Below are positions 51,562 to 59,365 of a stretch of 64,000 nt of DNA, one piece after another. Under the pieces are notes generated by a model that saw only the letters and a program-made list of their open reading frames with translations, ran no database searches and was not told where the DNA came from. The position numbers and the translations under genes were made by a program. The stretch comes from Planctomycetota bacterium. GTDB lineage: Bacteria; Planctomycetota; SZUA-567; H5-PLA8. How positions within the stretch are numbered: the stretch's first letter is position 1; every line of letters begins with the position of its first letter. The stretch is from assembly GCA_027493525.1 (NCBI GenBank), contig JAOSKN010000003.1, positions 1,302,001-1,366,000 of the forward strand, written 5' to 3'.

Positions 51562-53214
51562 ATGCCCCCGCGCGTCCTCCGCATTCATCCGTCCGATGAC
51601 GTGATCCTGGCCTTGCAGGACCTGGCGCCGCAGGAGCGCGTGAACCTCGACGGGCAGGCCTACGACCTCGTCGAGGCGATCCCCGCCAAGCACAAGTTTG
51701 CCGCGCGCGAGTTCGCGCCGGGACAGACGCTGACGATGTACGGGCTGACCATCGGGCGCGCCCGGGAACGCATCCCGCGCGGAGCGCGCTTGCGCATCGA
51801 GAACGTGGTCCACGAGAGCGACGCCTGCGAGGCGAAGCCCGAATCGCGCGCCTGGACGCCGCCGCCTTACGCGAAGCTGAAGGGCCGCACCTTCCAGGGC
51901 TACCGCCGCGCCGACGGCCGCGTCGGGACGGCCAACCACTGGATCGTCGTGCCGCTGGTCTTCTGCGAGAACCGCAACATCCTCACGCTCCGCGACGCGC
52001 TCTTCGACGAACTCGGCTACAGCCCCGCCGCGCCGTACCGCGAGGTCGCCCGGCAACTGGCCTCCAAGGCGCGCACGGGGGCCTCGCCCGAGGACCTGCT
52101 GGCCTTCGATGCCGGCGCGCCCAAGGCCGGCGACGCGCGCGCCAGGCTCTTCCCGCACGTGGACGGCGTCCCGTTCCTCACGCACGGCATGGGCTGCGGA
52201 GGCACGCGCGAGGACGCGCGCACGCTCTGCGGGCTGATCGCCGGCTACCTGACCCACCCCAACGTCGCCGGGGGCACCATCCTCTCGCTGGGCTGCCAGA
52301 ACGCGCAGGTCGCGTGGCTCAAGGAAGAACTCGCCGCGCGCGACCCGTACTTCGAGAAGCCGCTGGTGATCCTGGAGCAGCAGCAGCAGCCGTCCGAGAA
52401 CGAGCTGATGCGCCGCGCGCTGCGGGAGACCTTCGCGGGGCTCGCGCGCGCCGAGCGCTGCCGGCGCGAGGCGGTTGGGATCGAACACCTGGTGCTGGGC
52501 GTGGAGTGCGGCGGAAGCGACGGCTTCTCGGGCATCAGCGCCAACCCGGCCATCGGTCACGCCAGCGACCTGCTCGTTGGCGCAGGCGGCGGCGTGATCC
52601 TCAGCGAGTTCCCCGAACTCTGCGGCGTGGAAGGCGACTTGGTGCGCCGCTGCGCCGACGACGAGGTAGCCGCGCGCTTCCTGGACCTGATGCGCGCCTA
52701 CGCCAGGCGCGCCGCGGCCGTGGGCAGCGGCTTCGAAGCCAATCCTTCTCCCGGCAACATCAAGGACGGGCTGATCACCGACGCGATGAAGTCGGCCGGC
52801 GCGGCCAAGAAGGGCGGCACGAGCCCCGTCGTGGACGTGCTCGACTACCCCGCCCCGCTCCGGCGCAAGGGCCTCAACCTGCAATGCACGCCCGGCGGGG
52901 ACGTGGAGAGCGTCACGGCCATGGTCGGCGCGGGAGCCAACGTCGTCGCCTTCAGCACGGGCCTGGGCACGCCCACCGGCAACGCCATCGCGCCGGTCCT
53001 GAAGCTCTCCACCAACACGATCCTCGCGCAGCGCCTCCCGGACCTGATCGACCTCGACGCCGGTCCCATCGTCACCGGCGCGAAGAGCATCTCGGAGGTG
53101 GGCGAGGAACTCTTCGAACTGGTGCTGCGCACGGCCTCCGGCGAATACCAGACCAAAGCCGACCGGCTCGGCCAAGCCGACTTCCAGCCCTGGAAGCGCG
53201 GCGTCTCCCTGTAG
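51562..53214 (+). CDS. UxaA-family hydrolyase (altronate/galactarate dehydratase-like)
   Basis: A 550-residue protein with the complete two-part architecture: an N-terminal SAF domain (about 1-95) and the large UxaA C-terminal domain. Conserved segments include GYRRADGRVGTANHWIVVPL, GMGCGGTREDARTLCGL, SLGCQNAQ, GVECGGSDGFSGISANPAIG, FEANPSPGNIKDGLITDAMKS and AFSTGLGTPTGNAIAPVLK. Members dehydrate sugar acids such as altronate or galactarate with Fe2+, or related substrates, so the substrate cannot be fixed. GGAG about 7 bases upstream supports the ATG at 51562. It stands alone between the IS66 element and the truncated tRNA. No uronate pathway partners are in the window. Confidence 0.9.
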   Translation: MPPRVLRIHPSDDVILALQDLAPQERVNLDGQAYDLVEAIPAKHKFAAREFAPGQTLTMYGLTIGRARERIPRGARLRIENVVHESDACEAKPESRAWTPPPYAKLKGRTFQGYRRADGRVGTANHWIVVPLVFCENRNILTLRDALFDELGYSPAAPYREVARQLASKARTGASPEDLLAFDAGAPKAGDARARLFPHVDGVPFLTHGMGCGGTREDARTLCGLIAGYLTHPNVAGGTILSLGCQNAQVAWLKEELAARDPYFEKPLVILEQQQQPSENELMRRALRETFAGLARAERCRREAVGIEHLVLGVECGGSDGFSGISANPAIGHASDLLVGAGGGVILSEFPELCGVEGDLVRRCADDEVAARFLDLMRAYARRAAAVGSGFEANPSPGNIKDGLITDAMKSAGAAKKGGTSPVVDVLDYPAPLRRKGLNLQCTPGGDVESVTAMVGAGANVVAFSTGLGTPTGNAIAPVLKLSTNTILAQRLPDLIDLDAGPIVTGAKSISEVGEELFELVLRTASGEYQTKADRLGQADFQPWKRGVSL

Positions 53215-53300
53215 ACGCTGCGTCCTGCGCGCCCGCCCCTCTTGCCTGACCGCGGATTGGAAGTAACCTGTAATTTGAGCGTATCCGCCCAAGGGCGCCC

Positions 53301-53335
53301 GCCACCTTAGCTCAGCTGGCAGAGCAGCGGTTTTG
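53301..53335 (+). tRNA. 5' half of a tRNA-Thr gene, truncated in the anticodon loop
   Basis: The 35 bases match a bacterial tRNA-Thr (TGT-type) 5' half: acceptor GCCACCT, TA, D stem GCTC...GAGC with loop AGCTGGCA, anticodon 5' strand GCGGT, then TTTG. After that the sequence diverges (ATCATGG instead of TAAACCGC), and no anticodon 3' strand, T arm or acceptor partner follows in the next several hundred bases. The gene is therefore broken at about 53335/53336, which marks the left edge of an accessory islet. Confidence 0.75.
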
Positions 53336-53551
53336 ATCATGGCCGGCTTTCCAGATGTCGATGCTCCCGTTGTTTAGGTCGATCTCTATATTGACGAGCC
53401 TTCGATTCGACCCAAAGTATTCTCCAAACGCCATGCAATTTTGCCCTGAATCCAAGTTCCGAAGGAACAGAAGCGAGAAGTTGCGCTTGCGGCTCTCCAC
53501 CTTCCTGACAATTTCCCAATCATACTCTCTTGAGTCCGTGCACCGATTCAT
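53312..53551 (-). CDS. Small hypothetical protein whose 3' end runs into the tRNA-Thr fragment
   Basis: A 79-residue product with a perfect ribosome-binding site (AAAGGAGG, 6 bases before ATG at 53549-53551), so it is probably expressed or was until recently. It resembles no family I know. It reads MNRCTDSREYDWEIVRKVES and later FGSNRRLVNIEIDLNNGSID, compatible with a small beta-rich protein. The last seven codons (QNRCSAS) and the stop come from the antisense strand of the tRNA fragment, so the native C-terminus has been lost at the junction. It is AT-richer than the core genes. Confidence 0.5.
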   Translation of the reverse strand: MNRCTDSREYDWEIVRKVESRKRNFSLLFLRNLDSGQNCMAFGEYFGSNRRLVNIEIDLNNGSIDIWKAGHDQNRCSAS

Positions 53552-53724
53552 ACTCAGCCTCCTTTCATAGCGGCGAGCCCAAGTGGCCCGCCTTCCCTTG
53601 TTTAGTTCAAAGGAAGCGATCTGCATTCCTGCAAGAATTTTTTAGAATTATTTGCCGCGCAAAACATTGATCGTCTTGCGGCGTGATTTTGGACGTCCCA
53701 AAAGCATGGCGGCCACGGGAGTTG

Positions 53725-54813
53725 CTACTCCCTTTCGCTATACGCGGCGTACACCGCAAAGAGCACGCGTACGTCGGTCGAATCCGGGAACTCGTCGTTG
53801 AGCGCGCTCGCGGTCATGAGCTTCTTGAAATGCTCCTCGGAAGCCGAACTGAAAGTCCATCGAAGCAACTTGGGATTGACGGCATGGATGACTTCCATGC
53901 GCTCGACGATGGTTACGGCCTTGTCCGGGCCCTGTTGAAGAACCAGATTGGTGAAGAATCGCTTCGCATCCGGTTCCCGCAACCCGATCTTGAACCCGAC
54001 GGTATCCGCGAAGGTCTTGGCGGCGGGTTCCAGAGCCCTTTTTGTCCTTTCCTTCGTTTCAGCCTTCTCCTTTTCCCGTTGCGCTTTCTCCGCTTCTTCT
54101 CGTGCGATCCGATCTTGCTCCGCTTGCCGCGCCTGCCGCTCCGATTCCGATGCCATTCGCTCCTTCTCGTCCTTGCGGATTGCCGAGGCCTTGCCTTTCA
54201 ATCCCAATAGCCGCTTGGTGAATGCCGCATTCAGTTTCTCGTCCTCGAAGAATCTGGTCTCGTTTCCCCTGGAAAGAAAGAATGCCTCGAATTCGGCATC
54301 CCCCATGGAGATCACCGTCGATCTGAAGAACTCATCGGATGCGGCCTTTTTGCAGTTGTCGAGGTGAGTTTCCAGCTTATCGAACCCGTCGCCGTCCTTG
54401 GCGTCTTCCGCTTCCGCAAGGACGCCTATTGCGCCGGCAATGTCGTTTACCGCGAGCTTCGCCTCGGCGTCCTTCATTGCTTTCTGAACGAGCTCCGACT
54501 CTTTCTTAACCCGCGCGCGCTCTGCCGCCGTTTTCCTCAGAGCATCGCGTTCTTTTCCGTACAGCATCATGGCGGCCATTATGATCGCCAAGGAGCACGC
54601 TGTACCTACGATCGAGACCAGAACCGGGCTAATAGAGCTGCATTCCTTCAGCCGGGAGCGAGCGTATGAACTGCAAATGGGCAGCAGGAGAAATACCATT
54701 GAGGCGACGGCCAAAAGTGCGGCAAGGGCAATCGAGAGGAATGCGGAGCCGAGGCCCACCAGGAGGTATCCTGCCGCAATCCCCAATCCGCGTTTGTCTA
54801 CTGCTGTGGCCAT
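53725..54813 (-). CDS. Membrane-anchored coiled-coil protein, unknown function
   Basis: A 362-residue protein with hydrophobic segments near the N-terminus (about 12-48 and 66-86; for example LGSAFLSIALAALLAVASMV and SPVLVSIVGTACSLAIIMAA). Two Lys/Glu/Ala-rich helical stretches follow (about 90-130 and 205-265), the second a strong coiled-coil (KERMASESERQARQAEQDRI). A C-terminal globular part of about 95 residues contains GFKIGLREPDAKRFFTNLVL. I do not recognise the family. It lies 38 bases downstream of the DUF2950-like gene on the same strand, so the two form a pair in the accessory islet. Confidence 0.65.
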   Translation of the reverse strand: MATAVDKRGLGIAAGYLLVGLGSAFLSIALAALLAVASMVFLLLPICSSYARSRLKECSSISPVLVSIVGTACSLAIIMAAMMLYGKERDALRKTAAERARVKKESELVQKAMKDAEAKLAVNDIAGAIGVLAEAEDAKDGDGFDKLETHLDNCKKAASDEFFRSTVISMGDAEFEAFFLSRGNETRFFEDEKLNAAFTKRLLGLKGKASAIRKDEKERMASESERQARQAEQDRIAREEAEKAQREKEKAETKERTKRALEPAAKTFADTVGFKIGLREPDAKRFFTNLVLQQGPDKAVTIVERMEVIHAVNPKLLRWTFSSASEEHFKKLMTASALNDEFPDSTDVRVLFAVYAAYSERE

Positions 54814-54851
54814 GACAGAACCTCCCGCAAATAGGGCCTAACGAACACGAT

Positions 54852-55709
54852 TCATTCAACGGGCTGCCACCCGGTTGGATCGAAGGTATCCATCCGTTCG
54901 CACTGGCTTTGCGTATCTTGCCCGAGGTCACGCGCGTAGACCGTCCCAGTCTTGCTGAGGATGAACGTGTTCTGGCCCGTCATCCCATACTGAGCCGGCC
55001 AGGCGACGATGGCATAGCCCTCAACCATATTTCCGCGCTTGATGTAGTTCTGGTTTCCGCCCGGCGCACCAGGGCCCTGTTTCCACAGGACCTTGAAGTA
55101 GTAGCCGGCCTTGGGCATCCTCGCCGGCTTGCCCGCGCGCACTTCCGCTCCAGCCATTGCGGCATCTACCAGGGTCAGATCGCCCGCCCCCTCTCTCGTT
55201 TCGTAAAGGCTGTTGGCGCCGGCAATGAACTGGCTGTACTCGTGCACGCCGTCCCCATCCCAATCGGTGCGGAAGTAGATGTCTTCGGCTTCAGCAAAAA
55301 TCCTGCAACTTGCAATGGCCGAAGCTTCATTGCTCTCCGAGACAGATCCGAGCGCATTGGGCGAAGCTTGCGTGAAGATTGCAACTATGACTCCCATGAA
55401 GAATCCTATGATGGGGCAGACAATCGACAGCAGGAGCGCAATGATGGGCAGGGCCTTTTTTCTGGATGTAACCAAGCCAATTATCGCGCACGCGAACGCG
55501 GCCACGCCGACAAAGGGGGGAAAGAAGAAGAGCGACACCAGCGCTAGAATCAGAGCCGCGATGGATGCGCCGCTTGTCGCAGGGCCCTCCCGGTCATGAT
55601 GTCCTCCGCCGCTGGAACGCCCGGTTTTGTAGATCGAACTGGTGAGGATGCGGATGCCGTCGGCCACGATCCAAATCGAAAGACAGGTGCCGACAGTCCA
55701 AGTAATCAA
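54852..55709 (-). CDS. DUF2950-like membrane protein, 5' end at the IS200 boundary
   Basis: About 285 residues. The N-terminus (CLSIWIVADGIRILTSS), then AALILALVSLFFFPPFVGVA and ALPIIALLLSIVCPIIGFFM, are membrane segments. The C-terminal 170 residues resemble DUF2950: FRTDWDGDGVHEYSQFI, GYYFKVLWKQGPGAPGG and GYAIVAWPAQYGMTGQNTFI, seen in planctomycete and acidobacterial exported proteins. The first codons coincide with the IS200 edge (55710) and only a TTG start is available, so the real N-terminus may have been removed by insertion. Function is unknown. Confidence 0.65.
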   Translation of the reverse strand: MITWTVGTCLSIWIVADGIRILTSSIYKTGRSSGGGHHDREGPATSGASIAALILALVSLFFFPPFVGVAAFACAIIGLVTSRKKALPIIALLLSIVCPIIGFFMGVIVAIFTQASPNALGSVSESNEASAIASCRIFAEAEDIYFRTDWDGDGVHEYSQFIAGANSLYETREGAGDLTLVDAAMAGAEVRAGKPARMPKAGYYFKVLWKQGPGAPGGNQNYIKRGNMVEGYAIVAWPAQYGMTGQNTFILSKTGTVYARDLGQDTQSQCERMDTFDPTGWQPVE

Positions 55710-56318
55710 CCACGCCCATAGGGCGTGGCTTTAGGAAGCCCCCCCGAGGGGGGCGTTTGCGTGGGGAAAGCCCCGTTGGGGCTTGGGCTCAAGCGAGGTC
55801 CAAGTAGCCTTGGCCTAGCTCAAGCTGTTCCTGTTCCCGAATGTACCTCCGGATCTGCTCTTCGTTCAAGCCTACCGTACTGACGCAGTACCCAGGCGCC
55901 CAGAAATGCAAGCCCGTCATACGCCGCTCTTGCCTTAACTGCCGATGTATCCGAACTGCGCTCTTCCCTTTCAGGAAGCCCAGGGTATGAGAAACGCTGA
56001 ACTTGGGCGGGATGCTCAAACACATATGAATGTGATCGGGCATCGCATGACCTTCGATCAACTCCACGCCACGCTGTTGACACAACTGCTTCAACACCAC
56101 ACCCACCTTGGACCTGGACTTTCCGTAAAACACCTTGTGCCGATACTTGGGCACGATTACCACATGATACTTACAATCCCATCGCACGTGGGACAAACTC
56201 TGCCAGTTGTCCATGGTTCTCCCTCCTGTCCCACGGGGCTTTCCCGGAGGGAGAACCTATCTGGCACGCCGGATCGGTCGAACCTCTTAGGGTCGCACGG
56301 CCATAGGCCGTGGCTTCA
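55710..56318 (-). mobile_element. IS200/IS605-family element with subterminal hairpins
   Basis: A short element carrying one TnpA gene and no tnpB. Each end has a palindrome of the same design: 55710-55717 with 55721-55728 at the 3' side, and 56296-56302 with 56306-56312 at the 5' side, both with the loop ATA. IS200/IS605 elements have such hairpins instead of inverted repeats and do not duplicate target sequence. The exact cleavage points are estimated to within about 10 bases. Further stems (55768-55774 with 55778-55784, and a C/G-run hairpin at about 55738-55755) lie after tnpA and may terminate or block transcription. Confidence 0.85.
55789..56214 (-). CDS. tnpA: IS200-type Y1 transposase TnpA
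   Basis: A 141-residue HUH single-strand transposase. The HUH motif is HIH in GHAMPDHIHMCLSIPP (about residues 55-70), and the catalytic Tyr is in RRYIREQEQ (about 125). The N-terminus (WQSLSHVRWDCKYHVVIVPKYRH) and FLKGKSAVRIHRQL are typical. The length is full and no motif is missing, so it is probably active. GGAGGG 6 bases upstream fixes the ATG at 56212-56214. Confidence 0.95.
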   Translation of the reverse strand: MDNWQSLSHVRWDCKYHVVIVPKYRHKVFYGKSRSKVGVVLKQLCQQRGVELIEGHAMPDHIHMCLSIPPKFSVSHTLGFLKGKSAVRIHRQLRQERRMTGLHFWAPGYCVSTVGLNEEQIRRYIREQEQLELGQGYLDLA

Positions 56319-56525
56319 AGAACTGAAGTGAGATTGGACTCGCTGAATACGTGGAGAAATGCAATTGCGCACCAGGACTTCGATCCCAATAAACTGGGCG
56401 GAAGCTCAAGGCTTAGGTTGAGCATGGTTAACGATTGGCGCATGGCATGCAACGGCTTGGCCAAGGAATTCGACAAGGTGATGAGAGGCCACATCCACAC
56501 GCTAACCGGAACATGCCCGTGGTGA
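56319..56525 (+). pseudogene. 3' fragment of a HEPN-domain gene cut by the IS200 element
   Basis: About 68 codons remain in frame from the IS edge to TGA at 56523-56525. The fragment contains NTWRNAIAHQDF, the RNxxxH motif of HEPN ribonucleases, followed by a helix (VNDWRMACNGLAKEFDKVMR) as in RiboL-PSP-HEPN proteins. The N-terminal half is absent. The only start in this frame (GTG at 56310) lies inside the IS end. HEPN proteins of this type are often toxins or phage-defence effectors. It appears to be a remnant. Confidence 0.6.
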
Positions 56526-56539
56526 AAGGCGGATGAGCC

Positions 56540-56779
56540 GTGCCTACAGCGCAAAGAACGCCCCGTTACAAAATCGGCGATTGGGTGGCCTTCACCTACG
56601 TTACTCGCAAGGCGGTTGCACAGGTCGTCGAAGACCGTGGATGCATTGGCGTAAAAGGACGCCGGCTATACGGCCTGCGCCTGGATCTCGGAGCAGGCGA
56701 TCTTACCACACTGGAATTACCCGAAGAGGAATTGAAGCCTGCCCATGCGCCGGCGCGCCTGCCGGCCTGGAGCCTTTAG
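56540..56779 (+). CDS. Small SH3-like hypothetical protein
   Basis: A 79-residue product starting at GTG (56540) with GGCGGA 7-12 bases upstream, 14 bases after the HEPN fragment and on the same strand. The sequence (RYKIGDWVAFTYVTRKAVAQ, then GVKGRRLYGLRLDLG) looks like a small beta-barrel of SH3/KOW type. It may be the partner of the lost HEPN gene, since such genes are often bicistronic with small antitoxins, but there is no direct evidence. It is convergent with the ygfZ-TPR gene, 16 bases away. Confidence 0.5.
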   Translation: MPTAQRTPRYKIGDWVAFTYVTRKAVAQVVEDRGCIGVKGRRLYGLRLDLGAGDLTTLELPEEELKPAHAPARLPAWSL

Positions 56780-56795
56780 GCGTTACTCTTCGCGG

Positions 56796-58622
56796 TCAAG
56801 CATTCCCCGGACCTTCCAGCAGCAGCGCGCGGTGTTCCATCTCCTTCAAGGGCATCAAGTCGCCCTTGCGCGAGGCCACTTCGATCCCCTGCCGGTAGAC
56901 CCCCAGCGCCTCCGCTTCGCGGCCGAGACGCTCCAGCGACTTTCCGTACGCCAGGTACAGCGGGCTGTTGTCCTTCTGGGCCTCGATGGCCTTGCGGTAG
57001 ACCAGCGCCGCGCCATCCCAGTCTTCGAGCGTCGCGAGGGCGTTGCCGAGGCCGAAGAGCGCGACGGGGTCGGCCGCGTCGATTTCGAGAACCTCCTCGA
57101 ACATCGCCTTCTTCCGCTCGGCGTCGGCCTTGCGCGCGGCAAGTTCGGCGGCCTCGCGCTCCTGCGCGGCCTTGGCGTCGGCGAAGCCGCTGAAGCGCTT
57201 GACGGTGGCCTTGGCCTTCTCGTTCTCGGCCGCCTCCTTGTCGCCGAGCTTCATGTAGAAGAGCGAGAGGTTGGTGTGGACCATCGGCTCGTTCGGCGCG
57301 ACCTCCTCCAGCCGCTTGAAAATGTCGATGGCTTCGTGAAAGCGCTCGCGCCGGCCAAGCATCACGCCCAGGGCCTCGTACCCGTCCGCGTAGGATGGAT
57401 CCGCGCGCAGCGCCTCCTCGAGCAGCGCGATGGCCGCGTCGTCACGGTGCTCGGCGAAGCTCCGCACCGCGCGGTCGTGCAGGAAGCGCGCGCGCTGGGC
57501 GCGGTCGCGGGCATGATAGAAGGGCAGCAGGACCACGCGGGCCTTGAACGTTCCGCGCGGGCCCTTGAACGCCAGTTTCCCGCCCGGGGTGCGGCGGGCC
57601 TTGTCGAGGTACGCGAAAGCGACCGGCGCCTCCAGCATGGGCGAGTACGTCCGCGAGGCGATCTCGCCGGCGCGCGTGCCGTCCTCCAGCGCCAGGTCCG
57701 CGCCTGCCGCGGGGAGGTCCGCGAGCGCCGCCGCGGGCGCGCCTTCCAGGACCAGCCCGCGCAGCGCGCGGTTCGCCGCGCCGTAGGTGCGGATGCGCGC
57801 GATCACTTCCTGCCCGACGAAGCAGCCCTTCGCGTAACTGACGACTTGCTGCTCCAGGCCGGTCTCGGGGAGCACGCGCGCGCCGGGTTCGTAGTCGCCC
57901 CCCCGGCGCGGGATGCCGGCCTCGATGCGCAGCACCTCCAGGACCTCGCCGAGCAGGCCCGGGGCCGGCTCGATCAGCTCGCGCGCGGAGGCGGCCGCAC
58001 GGAGCTTGCGGACCAGCGCCGCATCCTCCGCCGCCCCGGCCGGCAGGCCCAGGACGTACCCGGAGTCGCCGGTCAGGGAGAGGTTCAGCGCGAAGGCGCC
58101 GGGCGGAAGCTGTTCGCCGGCCAGCATGCGCATGCCCTGATCGGGCAGCGCGAGCAGCGGCTCGCCGACTTCCTTGGGCAGCGCGGCCGAGACCACGCCC
58201 GGCGCGGCGGGCCCCTGCAGCAGGATCCAGTCGAAGGCGTCGGAGGCGTCGTCGAGTTCCACCGCGTCGCTGAACTGGTAGCGGTCGAGGTCCTCCCGCA
58301 GATCGGGGACGCCATCGCGGTCGAGCAGCAGCAGGAAACCCGGCGCGGCGGGCGCCTCGTCGGGCAGCGCGTGGACGGAGAGGAGGCGCAGCAGCCGGCC
58401 CTTGGAATCGGCGCGCGCGTTGAGGTTGCCCTCGCCGGGCTTCAGCGCCGCGACCTCGTTGGTAAGCTGCCCCTGCAGGAAGGCCGCGGCCTCGCTGCCG
58501 GTCACCAGCAGCGCGCCGAGGCCGGCCAAGCCGGCGGCGGGGGCCGAGGCCTCGGTCACGGCAGCAAAAAGGCCCGACTGGCGGGCCTTTCGCGCGAGTT
58601 CCAGCGCCTGTTCCAAGCTCAT
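56796..58622 (-). CDS. YgfZ-like folate-binding protein fused to a TPR domain
   Basis: A 608-residue protein. Residues about 1-320 resemble YgfZ/GcvT: LVTGSEAAAFLQGQLTNEVA near the N-terminus and the YgfZ signature YAKGCFVGQEVIARI (about 275), with the conserved Cys. YgfZ is a tetrahydrofolate-dependent factor for making or repairing some Fe-S enzymes. Residues about 340-605 are TPR-like repeats (ALRADPSYADGYEALGVMLG, LEEVAPNEPMVHTNLSLFYM, AADPVALFGLGNALATLEDW), an extension not present in standard YgfZ. It lies 10 bases after the A-type carrier gene. A terminator-like hairpin lies in its first 60 bases. Confidence 0.85.
   Translation of the reverse strand: MSLEQALELARKARQSGLFAAVTEASAPAAGLAGLGALLVTGSEAAAFLQGQLTNEVAALKPGEGNLNARADSKGRLLRLLSVHALPDEAPAAPGFLLLLDRDGVPDLREDLDRYQFSDAVELDDASDAFDWILLQGPAAPGVVSAALPKEVGEPLLALPDQGMRMLAGEQLPPGAFALNLSLTGDSGYVLGLPAGAAEDAALVRKLRAAASARELIEPAPGLLGEVLEVLRIEAGIPRRGGDYEPGARVLPETGLEQQVVSYAKGCFVGQEVIARIRTYGAANRALRGLVLEGAPAAALADLPAAGADLALEDGTRAGEIASRTYSPMLEAPVAFAYLDKARRTPGGKLAFKGPRGTFKARVVLLPFYHARDRAQRARFLHDRAVRSFAEHRDDAAIALLEEALRADPSYADGYEALGVMLGRRERFHEAIDIFKRLEEVAPNEPMVHTNLSLFYMKLGDKEAAENEKAKATVKRFSGFADAKAAQEREAAELAARKADAERKKAMFEEVLEIDAADPVALFGLGNALATLEDWDGAALVYRKAIEAQKDNSPLYLAYGKSLERLGREAEALGVYRQGIEVASRKGDLMPLKEMEHRALLLEGPGNA
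58566..58590 (-). terminator. Terminator-like hairpin inside the start of the ygfZ-TPR gene
   Basis: A perfect 9-bp stem (58568-58576 with 58582-58590) has a 5-base loop and is followed on the minus strand by T5. It lies 33-57 bases into the coding sequence, just after the carrier gene. It could attenuate transcription into ygfZ-TPR, or be chance from Ala/Arg/Gly codons. Confidence 0.4.
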
Positions 58623-58632
58623 GATGAAATCG

Positions 58633-59339
58633 TTATACGGAGAAGCTCTCGCCGCAGCCGCAGGTGTTCGTGGCGTTGGGGTTCTTGAAGACGAAGCCCT
58701 TGCCCCCAGCCCCTTCTGGTGGTCGAGGGTCACGCCGCGCAGGTAGATGGTGCTCTTCTTGTCCAGGTAGACCTCGAAGCCGTCGTACGGGATCGCGACG
58801 TCGCCATCCTTCTTCTTGTCGAAGTCGAGCTTGTAGACGAGCCCCGAGCAGCCGCCGCCGGAGACGGCCAGGCGCAGTCCAAGCCCTTCCTTGTGCTCGT
58901 CGCGGACCAGCCGCCGCACCTCGGCCTGCGCGGCCTCGGTAAGCGCGACGACCTCCTGGGCGTGCTGGGGCGCGGCCGGACGGGGCGCGGGCTGCGCCTT
59001 GGCGGGAGGCGGCTCGGCCACAGCCGTCGCCGTGGCCACGGAGGCCTGCAAGTCGGCGGGCATGCCTTGGGTGAAATCGCCCAGCCGCCGCACCCAGGCC
59101 ACCTCGGCGCGCGGGATGCTGACGCGGGCGTGCTTCTTCCAGACCCCGAATTTGGCCGCGCGGACGAGGTACTGCTCCTTGCTCCGCCCGCCCTGCCCTT
59201 CGGCGTGCTCGTCCACGTCGAGCAGGATCACCTCGTCGTCGTCCATGTCGTCGCAGCGGCCCACGTAGACCTTCCCGGGCGTCTCGACCGCCACGGTGAT
59301 GCCGTGGAGTTCGTGCTTGTCGTGGTGAAAGGTTCCCAT
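58633..59339 (-). CDS. A-type Fe-S carrier (IscA/ErpA-like) with an N-terminal extension domain (frame broken)
   Basis: About 235 residues if the C5 run at 58703-58707 is read as C6. This restores the family C-terminus (NPNATNTCGCGESFSV) with its two cysteines; the third is in SGGGCSGLVYKLDF. Such proteins deliver Fe-S clusters to target enzymes. The A-type domain takes up about 125-235. Before it is a domain of about 100 residues (FHHDKHELHGITVAVETPGK, DDDEVILLDVDEHAEGQ) and a Pro/Ala linker, not normal for IscA. The start at 59339 has GGAG about 8 bases upstream. It lies 26 bases after the bacilliredoxin gene in one minus-strand operon. Confidence 0.85.
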
Positions 59340-59365
59340 GGCGGCGCTCCGGGCGTTGAGACGGC

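Noticed and set aside
49891..53551. Prophage or integrative element spanning the IS66 copy to the tRNA fragment
   Set aside because: The IS66 element has its own ends and target duplication, and the intact UxaA gene lies between; no integrase or phage genes are present.
53301..53700. Group I intron in the tRNA-Thr anticodon loop
   Set aside because: No tRNA 3' half, T arm or intron core is found downstream; a minus-strand gene with a strong ribosome-binding site runs into the fragment instead.
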